The notes under the pieces are model-generated. The model was given only the letters and a program-made list of their open reading frames with translations. It had not been told where the DNA came from and ran no database searches. From Burkholderiales bacterium (GTDB lineage Bacteria > Pseudomonadota > Gammaproteobacteria > Burkholderiales > Burkholderiaceae_C): a stretch of 7,436 nt of DNA. The translations under genes and the position numbers were made by a program. Of the stretch, positions 1-7,427 are shown one piece after another. How positions within the stretch are numbered: position 1 is the first letter of the stretch; each line of letters begins with the position of its first letter. The stretch covers positions 1 to 7,436 of the forward strand of contig CANGHQ010000081.1 of the NCBI GenBank assembly GCA_947453585.1, given 5' to 3'.

Positions 1-151
1 ACAGCGCTTTGCCCTGGGCACGGGCTTCAGCGCTGCCGACCGCGCCAAGCCCCCGCCTATTGGCGCCCAGGTGACGTACCGCTACCGCGACCGCACGCCC
101 CAGGGCCTGCCGAAGTTTGCGAGTTATCTGCGGGTACGAGACGCGGAGTAG
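1..151 (+). CDS. ATP-dependent DNA ligase, C-terminal end (partial)
   Basis: This is the last 49 codons of a gene that enters from the left edge, with the first complete codon at base 2 and a TAG stop at 149-151. The translation contains FALGTGFS, a PPPIGAQVTYRYR stretch and LPKFASYLRVRD. This matches my memory of the C-terminal OB-fold of small bacterial ATP-dependent DNA ligases (the LigE-like type that often carries a signal peptide in proteobacteria). Such enzymes seal nicks in duplex DNA using ATP, and the OB domain helps clamp the DNA. The nucleotidyltransferase domain with the KxDG lysine lies outside the window, so activity and any signal peptide cannot be judged. The gene is on the same strand as the transporter operon but is separated from it by a probable terminator, so the two are probably transcribed independently. 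Confidence 0.75.
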   Translation, partial: QRFALGTGFSAADRAKPPPIGAQVTYRYRDRTPQGLPKFASYLRVRDAE

Positions 152-167
152 CCCCTGAGGTGGTCTG

Positions 168-205
168 CCCGCGCGAAGGCCGTTCTTGGCTCATGCGCGG
201 GTTTT
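168..205 (+). terminator. Probable rho-independent terminator of the ligase gene
   Basis: The perfect 7-bp arms CCCGCGC (168-174) and GCGCGGG (195-201) enclose a 20-base interval. A second short stem inside it pairs GGCC (178-181) with GGCT (188-191), with one G-U pair. The outer stem is followed directly by TTTT (202-205). The position, 16 bases after the ligase stop, fits a factor-independent terminator. The T run is short, so termination may be partial. Confidence 0.55.
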
Positions 206-212
206 GGTGGGG

Positions 213-240
213 CTGACTGGCTGGAGGCTTGCGCTATGCT
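213..240 (+). promoter_or_regulatory. Weak candidate sigma-70 promoter for the transporter operon
   Basis: CTGACT (213-218) and TATGCT (235-240) each match the -35 and -10 consensus at four of six positions, with a 16-base spacer. Transcription would begin near 247, after the ligase terminator and before the binding-protein gene. Matches this weak are common by chance. The main support is that the operon needs a promoter somewhere between about 206 and its first gene, and this is the best pair I see there. Confidence 0.25.
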
Positions 241-285
241 CTGGCGCACTCATTGGCCACAGCGCCACCATTTCTTTTCGGGTTT

Positions 286-2595
286 ATGCATGTGCCAAGC
301 GGTTTGAGTCTGTTTTCGTTTCAAGGGTTGGGCTGCCGCGCCTTGTCCGGTGCCGCCCGCCGCAGGGTGCAAGTCACTCTCTGGCTGAGCGCCTGCTTTG
401 TGGCCCTGGGCCTGTCGGCCTGCTCTGACACACTGAACAACCCCCACCCCCCGCATTCCGAGCTGACGAACACCCTGTTCGTGCCCTTTAGCGGGCGCTC
501 GCCCAAATACCTGGATCCAGCCAGCTCGTACTCCAGTGATGAGACACCGTACACCTACCAGGTCTACGAGCCGCCCTACGGCTACCACTACCTCAAGCGC
601 CCCTACGAGCTCAATGGTCGCGCTGCCACAGCGGTGGCCGCGCCGCGCTACCTGGACAAGGCGGGCAAGTCGCTGCCCGACAACGCTCCGGGGGAAGCGA
701 TTGCCGAGTCGGTCTACGACATCCATCTCAAGCCTGGCATCCTGTTTGCCCCACACCCCGCGCTGGCCAAGGACGCCAAGGGCGACTACCTGTACCACGC
801 GCTCACCGCCGCCGACACGGTGGACAAGCACCAGATCACCGACTTTGCCGCCACGGGCACGCGTGAGTTGGTGGCGGACGATTACGTCTACGCCATCCGC
901 CGCCTGGCCACGCCCCGGGTGGTGTCGCCTTCGTTTTCGACCATGGCGGACTACATCGTGGGCATGAAAGACCATGGCGCGCGGGTGGCTGCGGCGGACA
1001 AGGTGCTGCGTTCCAAGCTCCCGCCCACCACGCGCGACCTGCCGTTTCTGGACTTTCGCCAGTTCCCCCTAGAAGGCGTAAGCGCGCCCGACAAATACAC
1101 GGTGCGCATCCGGGTGTTGGGGAAATACCCGCAGTTCAAATACTGGCTGGCGATGACGTTTTTTGCGCCCGTCCCCTGGGAGGCCGAAAAGTTTTATGCC
1201 CAACCGGGCATGGCGCAGCGCAACCTAAGCCTGAACTACTGGCCGGTGGGCACCGGCCCTTTCATGCTGACCGAGTTCACCGAGAACCGCCGCCACGTGC
1301 TGCAGCGCAATCCCAACTTCCGGGGAGAGCCCTATCCCTGTGAAGGCGAGCCGGGCGATAAGGAAAAAGGCTACCTGAACGATTGCGGCAAGCCCACACC
1401 CTTTGTGGACAAAGTGGTGTTTGATATTGAGAAAGAAGGCGTACCGCTGCAGGCCAAGTTCATGCAAGGCTATTACGACACCCCGGCCATTGAGCGCCTG
1501 GACGTGGGCACGGGCTATATCGTGGCCATGGGCGACGACAAGAAGAAGGAAAAAGAGTTCAAGGACAAGGGCATTCGCCTGCCGACATCGGTAGAGGCCA
1601 GCAACTGGTACATGGGCTACAACTGGATGGACCCGGTGGTAGGCAAGGGCGCCACGCCAGAGCAGGCCGAGCGCAACCGCAAGCTGCGCCAGGCGCTGGC
1701 CATAGCCATTGAGTGGGAAGAGCACATCGCCATCTTCGAGCGCGGCCAGGGCATGGCGGCCACCGGCCCGGTGCCGCCCTCGCTGTTTGGCTACCGCGAA
1801 GACGGCCCCGCCGCCTTTAACCCGGTGGTATACCGCAAGGGCGCGGACGGTAAGCCGGTGCGCCGCAGCCTTGAAGACGCCAAACAGCTGCTGGCCGAGG
1901 CCGGCTACCCCGACGGACGCGATGCCAAAACCGGCCAGCCTCTGGTGCTGAACTTTGACATCAACTCTTCAGGCAGTGCCAACAAGGCGACGCTGGACTG
2001 GTATGTGCGCCAGTTTGCCAAGATTGGCGTGCAGCTTGAGGTGCGCGCCACCGACTACAACCGCTTCCAGGACAAGATGAAAAAGGGCTCGATCCAGATC
2101 TTTTTCTGGGGATGGTTGGCCGATTACCCGGACGCCGAGAACTTCTTGTTCCTGCTGTACGGCCCCAACGCCAAGGCCTTGACCGACGGCAATGGTGAGA
2201 ACGCCGCCAACTACCAAAACCCCGAATTTGACCGCCTATTTGACCGCATGAAATTTTTGGATGACGGACCAGAAAAGCAAGCCCTGATCGACCAGATGGT
2301 CGAAATCACCCAAAAAGACGGCGTCTGGGGCTTTGGCTACTGGCCCAAGTCGGCTGCGGCCTACCACCAGTGGATTTACAACGGCAAGCCCACGCAAATC
2401 GTGCGCAACCACATCGCTTATTTGCGGCTAGACCCGGCGCTGCGCGCACAAAAAATCAAGGAGTGGAACAAACCTGTCTGGTGGCCGCTGCCGCTCATCG
2501 GCTTGGTGCTGGCCGCTTTGGTGGCGCCGGCCTGGTTTGCCTGGCGCCGTCGCGAGCGACAAACGGCGGCGCGCACCCTGGCCTCGGAGGTTTAA
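286..2595 (+). CDS. Peptide-type ABC transporter solute-binding lipoprotein (SBP_bac_5 family)
   Basis: This is the periplasmic receptor of the importer encoded by this operon. It belongs to the DppA/OppA/YejA family, whose members bind peptides and, less often, other solutes. From the ATG at 286 it is 769 residues. A lipoprotein signal is clear: RRR, a hydrophobic run, then the lipobox LSAC with the lipidated Cys at residue 46 (codon 421-423). That makes an overlong signal, so the TTG at 343 (750 residues, Cys at 27) is a good alternative start; neither has a convincing Shine-Dalgarno site. Family motifs are an LDP near the start of the mature protein, VGTGPF at about 321-326, FFWGWLADYPDAENF at about 606-620 and NYQNPEFD from about 642. 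Cys352 and Cys367 may form a disulphide. Unusually, the C-terminus carries a hydrophobic helix (about 732-753) followed by RRRER, a likely inner-membrane anchor. The protein is longer than typical DppA or OppA (about 540). The stop lies 4 bases before the first permease. The substrate is not determined. Confidence 0.9.
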   Translation: MHVPSGLSLFSFQGLGCRALSGAARRRVQVTLWLSACFVALGLSACSDTLNNPHPPHSELTNTLFVPFSGRSPKYLDPASSYSSDETPYTYQVYEPPYGYHYLKRPYELNGRAATAVAAPRYLDKAGKSLPDNAPGEAIAESVYDIHLKPGILFAPHPALAKDAKGDYLYHALTAADTVDKHQITDFAATGTRELVADDYVYAIRRLATPRVVSPSFSTMADYIVGMKDHGARVAAADKVLRSKLPPTTRDLPFLDFRQFPLEGVSAPDKYTVRIRVLGKYPQFKYWLAMTFFAPVPWEAEKFYAQPGMAQRNLSLNYWPVGTGPFMLTEFTENRRHVLQRNPNFRGEPYPCEGEPGDKEKGYLNDCGKPTPFVDKVVFDIEKEGVPLQAKFMQGYYDTPAIERLDVGTGYIVAMGDDKKKEKEFKDKGIRLPTSVEASNWYMGYNWMDPVVGKGATPEQAERNRKLRQALAIAIEWEEHIAIFERGQGMAATGPVPPSLFGYREDGPAAFNPVVYRKGADGKPVRRSLEDAKQLLAEAGYPDGRDAKTGQPLVLNFDINSSGSANKATLDWYVRQFAKIGVQLEVRATDYNRFQDKMKKGSIQIFFWGWLADYPDAENFLFLLYGPNAKALTDGNGENAANYQNPEFDRLFDRMKFLDDGPEKQALIDQMVEITQKDGVWGFGYWPKSAAAYHQWIYNGKPTQIVRNHIAYLRLDPALRAQKIKEWNKPVWWPLPLIGLVLAALVAPAWFAWRRRERQTAARTLASEV
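2586..2590 (+). promoter_or_regulatory. Shine-Dalgarno site setting the start of the first permease
   Basis: GGAGG lies inside the last codons of the binding-protein gene, 9 bases before the ATG at 2600. The reading frame is open upstream to an earlier ATG at 2537, but that version would add an Arg-rich, non-membrane leader. The site supports 2600 as the true start and suggests coupled translation with the upstream gene. Confidence 0.7.
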
Positions 2596-2599
2596 GCCC

Positions 2600-3577
2600 A
2601 TGCTGAACTACATCTTTCGTCGCGCGGTTTACGGCTTTTTGGTGCTGGTGGGCGTCAACATCCTCACCTTTGTGCTGTTTTTCGCGGTCAATACGCCCGA
2701 CGACATGGCGCGCATGAACATTGGCGGCAAGCGCGTGACGGCAGACGCCATAGAGAAGTGGAAAACCGCGCGCGGCTACGACAAACCGCTGCTCTGGAAC
2801 GAAGAAGCCCAGGGCGCCGAGAAGCTGACCAAGACGATTTTTTACGAGCGCTCGCTGCCCTTGTTTGTGTTTGAGTTTGGCGCCTCCGACACCGGGCGTG
2901 ATATTGGCTACGAGCTCAAAAACCGGGTGGGGCCGTCACTGGCGTTGGCGCTGCCAACCTTTGCACTGGGGCTGTTTGTGGTGGTGGTGTTTTCGCTAGC
3001 CCTGGTGTTTTTCCGTAGCACCTATTTGGAGTTTTGGGGCGTGGCGTTTGCGGTCTTTTTGCTCTCAGTGTCCGGGCTTTTTTACATCATTGCCGGGCAG
3101 TTTCTTTTCAGCAAGCTGCTCAAACTGGTGCCGATTTCGGGCTTTGCCGGGGGACTGGACGCCTGGATTTTTCTGGCCCTGCCAGTGGTCATTGGCATTG
3201 TGTCGCGCGCAGGCGGCGAAGCGCTTTTTTACCGCACCCTGTTTTTGGAAGAGATTGGCAAGGACTATGTCCGCACCGCGCGCTCCAAGGGACTGTCTGA
3301 GGCGGTTGTGCTGTTTCGCCACGTGCTGGGCAACGCGCTACTGCCTATCCTGACCGGAACGGTGGCGGTCTTGCCGCTGCTATTTTTGGGCGCGCTGATC
3401 ATGGAATCGTTTTTTGGCATACCGGGCCTGGGCAGCTTCACCATTGACGCCATCAACGCGCAAGACTTTGCGGTCGTGCGCTCCATGGTGTTTTTGGGCT
3501 CGGCCTTGTACATCGTGGGCCTGGTGCTGACCGATATTTCCTACACCCTGGCCGACCCGCGCGTGCGGCTGGCCTAA
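2600..3577 (+). CDS. ABC transporter permease, DppB/OppB/YejB type
   Basis: One of the two inner-membrane channel subunits of the peptide-type importer, 325 residues and normal in length for the family. The N-terminus LNYIFRRAVYGFLVLVGVN is the usual first helix (about 12-29). A periplasmic loop of about 80 residues follows, then hydrophobic helices at about 112-137, 145-167, 187-203, 250-271 and 294-312. The cytoplasmic EAA loop, which docks on the ATPase, is clear at about 217-250, with DYVRTARSKG at 222-231 and LLPI at its end. The C-terminus DISYTLADPRVRL is the standard family ending and resembles YejB. In the first periplasmic loop the common PGDP motif is replaced by NTPDD, a modest divergence. 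The gene starts 4 bases after the binding-protein stop, and 21 bases separate it from the second permease. Confidence 0.92.
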   Translation: MLNYIFRRAVYGFLVLVGVNILTFVLFFAVNTPDDMARMNIGGKRVTADAIEKWKTARGYDKPLLWNEEAQGAEKLTKTIFYERSLPLFVFEFGASDTGRDIGYELKNRVGPSLALALPTFALGLFVVVVFSLALVFFRSTYLEFWGVAFAVFLLSVSGLFYIIAGQFLFSKLLKLVPISGFAGGLDAWIFLALPVVIGIVSRAGGEALFYRTLFLEEIGKDYVRTARSKGLSEAVVLFRHVLGNALLPILTGTVAVLPLLFLGALIMESFFGIPGLGSFTIDAINAQDFAVVRSMVFLGSALYIVGLVLTDISYTLADPRVRLA

Positions 3578-3598
3578 AGCGCAAGCACGAGCAACACC

Positions 3599-5116
3599 AT
3601 GCCCAAGTTCGTATTTCTGCCCACCGACCTGGCCTTGTACACGCAGCTGCTGGTGCTGGCCCTTTATGTGCGCTACGCCTGGCGCACGCCGCTGCTGCGC
3701 CAGACCTGGCGCTATGTGTCCAAAGACGCTGCGGCCATGTGCGCCGGTTTGGTATTGATGCTGTTTTTGGTGGTGGCGCTGCTCGATTCGGTGCACTTTC
3801 GGCCCTTACTGCCACAGGCGCCCGTAGCGTCGGGAGGCGTTGCGGCCCCGGCCGGTGGCGCCACCGCTGCAGCGCCTGTGGGCCAAGCTGCAGCTTATTC
3901 CACCCGCACCCTGTCGCTGCTTGATTTGGTGCTGGCCGGCCCGCGCGAGTCGCGCGAAAAAACCTATTCCGTTCCGCTGGCCACGCACCAGTTTTCCAAA
4001 GAGAGCATGTTGCGCGACGGCGTGTCGGTGCGTGACTTTCCGCGCCTGCAGTTTGGCGGCAAGCACCTGACGGATCCCGAGGCGCAGTGGAGCGACGATG
4101 TGCGCCAGCGCAGTCTGCGCGGCTTGGGTGCGGGCGCGCTAGCGGCGCTGCTGTTGGGCGCACTGGCTGTGCTGTGGCAGGCGCGCCGCAGCGGCACTAC
4201 GACCGCGCAGGCGTTGGCTACGCTGTGGCAAGGTGGCGTGGCGCTGCCCGTGCGCGCAATGTGGTTCACGCTGTTGGTAATGGCGCTGTTGCTGGGCTGG
4301 GTGGCCGCGCTGTGGCCGCATTACCACGTGATGGGTACGGACCAGACGGGGAATGACGTGCTGTTTTTGGCCCTCAAGTCCATCCGCACTGCGGTGGTGA
4401 TTGGTTCGCTGGCCACTTTGTCCACCATTCCGCTGGCCGTGGTTTTTGGCATTGCGGCGGGCTATTTCAAAGGCCGGGTGGACGACGCTATTCAGTACTT
4501 TTACACCGTGCTTTCGTCCATTCCTTCGGTGCTTCTCATTTCGGCTTTTGTGCTGATGATCCAGGTGTTCATCGACAAAAACCCGCTGATGTTTGAAACC
4601 GGACTGGAGCGCGGCGATGTGCGCCTGTTTTTGCTGGCTGCCATTTTGGGTATCACCGGCTGGGCCAGTCTGGCGCGGCTGCTTCGGGCCGAGACGCTTA
4701 AATTGGGCGAGCTGGACTATGTGCAAGCGGCCCGCGCCTTTGGCGTGTCTGATGTGGGCATCATGCGCCGCCACATCTTGCCCAACCTCACGCACCTGAT
4801 CGTGATTGTGGCGGTGCTCGATTTTTCAGGCTTGGTGCTCTACGAGGCCGTCTTGTCCTATGTGGGCGTGGGGGTGGACCCCAATACCAACAGCTTTGGC
4901 ATCATGATCAACGCCGCGCGCAACGAGATGTCTCGCGACCCGGTGGTCTGGTGGTCTTTGACGGCGGCGTTTGGCTTTATGTTGGCCCTGGTCTTGTCCA
5001 TGACCTTGTTTGCCAGCGCGGTGCGCGAGGCCTTTGACCCCCGCGCCCGGGCGTTTCGGGTGCGGCCCGTCAAAGCGCCCGTGGCCGCCCCCAATGCGAC
5101 CGGAGTCGCACCATGA
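3599..5116 (+). CDS. ABC transporter permease, DppC/OppC type, with long N-terminal extension
   Basis: The second channel subunit. At 505 residues it is far longer than typical DppC or OppC (about 300). The C-terminal 290 or so residues are a standard permease: HVMGTDQTGNDVLF at 243-256 matches the family's HxLGTDxxGRDV motif, and the EAA loop lies at about 365-396 (DYVQAARAFG, then ILPNL). The transporter core has helices at about 220-239, 262-286, 308-325, 341-360, 397-421 and 452-474. The extension adds helices at about 8-26, 44-62 and 175-194. Between the last two lies a segment of about 110 residues that starts with an Ala/Gly/Pro-rich linker (71-99) and continues with a charged, probably folded part. 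The number of helices suggests this segment is periplasmic. There is no clear Shine-Dalgarno site in the 21-base gap upstream, so translation may be coupled to the previous gene. The stop overlaps the ATPase start as ATGA. Confidence 0.9.
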   Translation: MPKFVFLPTDLALYTQLLVLALYVRYAWRTPLLRQTWRYVSKDAAAMCAGLVLMLFLVVALLDSVHFRPLLPQAPVASGGVAAPAGGATAAAPVGQAAAYSTRTLSLLDLVLAGPRESREKTYSVPLATHQFSKESMLRDGVSVRDFPRLQFGGKHLTDPEAQWSDDVRQRSLRGLGAGALAALLLGALAVLWQARRSGTTTAQALATLWQGGVALPVRAMWFTLLVMALLLGWVAALWPHYHVMGTDQTGNDVLFLALKSIRTAVVIGSLATLSTIPLAVVFGIAAGYFKGRVDDAIQYFYTVLSSIPSVLLISAFVLMIQVFIDKNPLMFETGLERGDVRLFLLAAILGITGWASLARLLRAETLKLGELDYVQAARAFGVSDVGIMRRHILPNLTHLIVIVAVLDFSGLVLYEAVLSYVGVGVDPNTNSFGIMINAARNEMSRDPVVWWSLTAAFGFMLALVLSMTLFASAVREAFDPRARAFRVRPVKAPVAAPNATGVAP

Positions 5117-6966
5117 TGGAAATCACCCAGCTCACCACCGATCTGGAAACCGACAGCGCCCTGGTGCGGGCGGTGGACGCCTTGTCGCTGACCATCGCCC
5201 AGGGCGAAACCTTTGCGCTGGTAGGCGAATCGGGCTGCGGCAAGTCGATGACGGCGCTGTCCTTGTTGCGACTTTTGCCCGACAGCGGCCGCGTTACGGC
5301 GGGCCGGGTGAACATGGACGGCACGGATTTGCTGGCGCTGCCCGAATCGGGCATGCGGGAATGGCGGGGCCGCCGCGTCAGCATTATTTTTCAGGAACCG
5401 GCCACCAGCCTGAACCCGGTGATGACCGTGGGCCGGCAAATCCAGGAAGTGATTGAGCGCCACACGTCGCTCACGGGCGCGGCCAGCGCCGCCAAAGCGG
5501 TGGACTGGCTGCGCCGCGTTGGGCTTGACGCGCCCGAGCGCCGCGCGCTGGGCTACCCACACCAGCTCTCGGGCGGGCAAAAGCAGCGCGTGATGATTGC
5601 CATTGCCCTGGCCGCCGAGCCCCAGGTGCTGATCGCCGACGAGCCCACCACGGCGCTGGACGTGACCATCCAGGCGCAAATTTTGGAGCTGCTGCAAGAC
5701 CTGCAGCGCACGCAAAACATGGCGCTGCTGCTCATTACCCACGACCTGGCCATCGTCTCGCAAATGGCGCACCGCGTGGCGCTGATGTACGCCGGGCAGG
5801 TGGTGGAAGTGGCCAGCGCGGCCGATTTTTTTGCCCAACCGCTGCATCCCTATGCCACCAATCTGCTGGACGCCTTGCCCGACGCCAGTAAGCGCGGCCA
5901 GCGTCTGGCGTCCATCCCCGGCACCGTACCGCCTTTAAACCAACGCTTTGCAGGCTGCCGCTTTGCCGACCGTTGCCAGGACGCGCAAGCCCTGTGCCGC
6001 ACTCAGGCGCCCGAGATTTTGGAACACGCACCGGGCCATGCGGTGCGCTGCTTTATTTACCAGGGCGCCATGGGCATAGAGCACGCCAGCCGCAACGCGC
6101 CGACCGAGCCCGCGTTAGCCCAACAGGCGCCGGTGGCTCAAACGAGTCAGGGCGCTCCCTTGCTGGTGGTGCGCGATTACAAGGTCTGGTTTCCGATCCG
6201 CACAGGCCTTTTGCAACGAACCGTCGGCCATGTGAAGGCCGTGGACGGCGTGTCCTTTGAGCTTGAGGCCGGGCGCACCTTGGCGTTGGTGGGCGAATCC
6301 GGCAGCGGCAAAACCACGGTGGGCAAGGCGCTGCTGCAACTGCTGCGCGGCCAAGCGCAAATATCGGGCAGCGCGGTGCTACAAGGCCAGGCGCTGGACG
6401 GGCTGCAAGGCGCGCAATTGCGTGCAGCGCGCAGAACGGCACAAATCGTGTTCCAAGACCCCTTTGCCTCACTCAACCCGCGCATGCGGGTGAACGAAAT
6501 TTTGGAAGAAGGCGTGGCATCGCTTCACCCGGAAGTGGGCGCGGCAGCGCGTCGCGCCCGCGTGGCGACGCTCTTGGACAAAGTGGGCTTGTCGGCGACT
6601 GCGCTTACACGCTACCCGCATGAGTTCTCCGGCGGTCAACGACAGCGCCTGGCCATTGCGCGCGCTTTGGCGGTGGAACCCCGCCTGATCGTCGCCGACG
6701 AACCCACGTCCGCCCTGGACGTGTCGGTGCAAGCGCAAATCCTTAACTTGCTAAACGACTTGCAAGCCGAACTGGGCGTCGCCTACTTGTTCATCACCCA
6801 CAACTTTGGCGTGGTGGAATATCTGGCGCACGACATTGCGGTCATGCAAGGCGGCAAGCTGGTGGAATACGGCACCGCGCGCCAGGTCCTGGAGCGGCCG
6901 CAGCACGCTTATACCCAGACGTTGCTTAAGGCGGTGCCTAGGCTGATCGGTGCCACAAGGGCCTAG
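5113..6966 (+). CDS. Fused peptide-type ABC transporter ATPase (DppD-DppF / YejF-like)
   Basis: A 617-residue cytoplasmic protein with two complete ABC ATPase domains in one chain, doing the job of separate DppD and DppF and arranged like YejF. Domain 1 has Walker A GESGCGKS (38-45), Q-loop Gln94, signature LSGGQ (152-156), Walker B ending DE (176-177) and switch His210. An oligopeptide-type C-terminal extension follows (about 245-315), with Cys282, 288, 295 and 313 spaced C-x5-C-x6-C-x17-C. This pattern is known in DppD-like proteins and has been linked to an iron-sulphur cluster. A linker rich in Ala, Gln and Pro (about 325-348) leads to domain 2: Walker A GESGSGKT (394-401), Gln448, FSGGQ (505-509), DE (529-530) and His563. 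Domain 2 ends without the Cys extension. All catalytic residues are present in both halves, so both sites should hydrolyse ATP. The start is supported by GGAG at 5102-5105, 7 bases upstream; a second ATG at 5116 is possible. Confidence 0.94.
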   Translation: MMEITQLTTDLETDSALVRAVDALSLTIAQGETFALVGESGCGKSMTALSLLRLLPDSGRVTAGRVNMDGTDLLALPESGMREWRGRRVSIIFQEPATSLNPVMTVGRQIQEVIERHTSLTGAASAAKAVDWLRRVGLDAPERRALGYPHQLSGGQKQRVMIAIALAAEPQVLIADEPTTALDVTIQAQILELLQDLQRTQNMALLLITHDLAIVSQMAHRVALMYAGQVVEVASAADFFAQPLHPYATNLLDALPDASKRGQRLASIPGTVPPLNQRFAGCRFADRCQDAQALCRTQAPEILEHAPGHAVRCFIYQGAMGIEHASRNAPTEPALAQQAPVAQTSQGAPLLVVRDYKVWFPIRTGLLQRTVGHVKAVDGVSFELEAGRTLALVGESGSGKTTVGKALLQLLRGQAQISGSAVLQGQALDGLQGAQLRAARRTAQIVFQDPFASLNPRMRVNEILEEGVASLHPEVGAAARRARVATLLDKVGLSATALTRYPHEFSGGQRQRLAIARALAVEPRLIVADEPTSALDVSVQAQILNLLNDLQAELGVAYLFITHNFGVVEYLAHDIAVMQGGKLVEYGTARQVLERPQHAYTQTLLKAVPRLIGATRA

Positions 6967-6986
6967 CCGGGATTGCCTTTCCACCG

Positions 6987-7013
6987 GCCCACCCTCTTCA
7001 AAAGAGAGTGGGC
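6987..7013. terminator. Intergenic hairpin between convergent genes, probable terminator
   Basis: The arms CCCACCCTCTT (6988-6998) and AAGAGAGTGGG (7002-7012) pair with a single mismatch around the 3-base loop CAA. The outer pair G6987-C7013 extends the stem to 12 positions. It sits 20 bases after the ATPase stop and 36 bases beyond the stop of the - strand toxin gene, so it could end transcripts from both sides. Neither flank has a proper T run (CTTCCCGTCTT on the + strand), so it may act weakly or mainly as a stem protecting the mRNA 3' end. Confidence 0.55.
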
Positions 7014-7049
7014 TTCCCGTCTTGCAAGAAATGGATGGGCTTGGAGCGC

Positions 7050-7427
7050 TTAGGCGGGCTCGACGCTTGATTGGTCTGCACCAAGGACCTCGCCACCGAG
7101 CAAGCTTGCAAGCCCGGCGCGAACTGCGGCTACGTCCTTACTCGCCAGTTTGCCGAGTTCGCCACGTACAAGACGGTTGTCGAGGGTGAACAGTTTGAAG
7201 CGCACTTTAGAAGCTGCGGGCAAACCAGCGGCGTCCAGGTCCGTGAGCGTGCAGTCCAGCGGCCATGGTGCATTCGCCTGCGATGTAATCATTGCCATCA
7301 CGGAATGCCCGGCCGGGGTGTTGAAAGTATGGGGGTCAGAGAGAACGACTGCCGGTCGATTTTTGCTGGTGTCGCGGTCTGTAAATGGCAGGGAAACACG
7401 CACTACGGTGTAGCGCTCAAAGTCCAC
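7050..7427 (-). CDS. PemK/MazF-family type II toxin (endoribonuclease)
   Basis: A 125-residue protein read right to left, with a GTG start at 7427 and a TAA stop at 7052-7050. It has the hallmarks of the PemK/MazF fold: a first strand VVRVSLPFTD (8-17), the KNRPAVVLSD motif (22-31) with the conserved Arg24-Pro25, and MITSQ (46-50), whose Thr-Ser corresponds to the catalytic region of MazF. WPLDCTL and a VRFKLFTLD strand follow at about 55-83. Family members are cytoplasmic ribonucleases that cleave mRNA and are held inactive by an antitoxin usually encoded just upstream. Only 9 bases remain upstream here, so the antitoxin cannot be seen. AGG at 7436-7434 on the - strand could be part of a ribosome binding site, but the frame stays open to the edge, so an earlier start is possible. 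The C-terminal 15 residues or so extend past the conserved domain. The gene converges on the transporter operon. Confidence 0.85.
   Translation of the reverse strand: MDFERYTVVRVSLPFTDRDTSKNRPAVVLSDPHTFNTPAGHSVMAMITSQANAPWPLDCTLTDLDAAGLPAASKVRFKLFTLDNRLVRGELGKLASKDVAAVRAGLASLLGGEVLGADQSSVEPA

Noticed and set aside
242..267. Inverted repeat TGGCGC (242-247) and GCGCCA (262-267) as a possible operator
   Set aside because: Six-base arms made mostly of G and C are frequent by chance in this composition, and they match no operator that I can name.
229..285. TTG at 229 as the start of the binding protein (788 residues)
   Set aside because: It would place the GGAGG only one base from the start codon and put 64 residues before the lipidated Cys, far too long for a lipoprotein signal.
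250..975. Long - strand open frame (241 codons) opposite the binding-protein gene
   Set aside because: It lies antisense to a well-supported coding region. Its translation is rich in Val, Gly, Arg and His with no recognisable motif, as expected from the complement of GC-rich codons.
2537..2599. Upstream ATG at 2537 as the start of the first permease
   Set aside because: It overlaps the binding-protein gene by about 60 bases, adds an Arg-rich segment that is not part of the family, and lacks the well-spaced GGAGG that precedes 2600.
4858..5847. Long - strand open frame (329 codons) across the permease-ATPase junction
   Set aside because: It spans two genes confirmed by family motifs on the + strand, including Walker A and the ABC signature. 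Its own translation shows no domain and has the composition of a shadow frame.
7150..7413. + strand open frame (87 codons) opposite the toxin gene
   Set aside because: It is fully antisense to the PemK/MazF gene, and its translation shows no recognisable motif.
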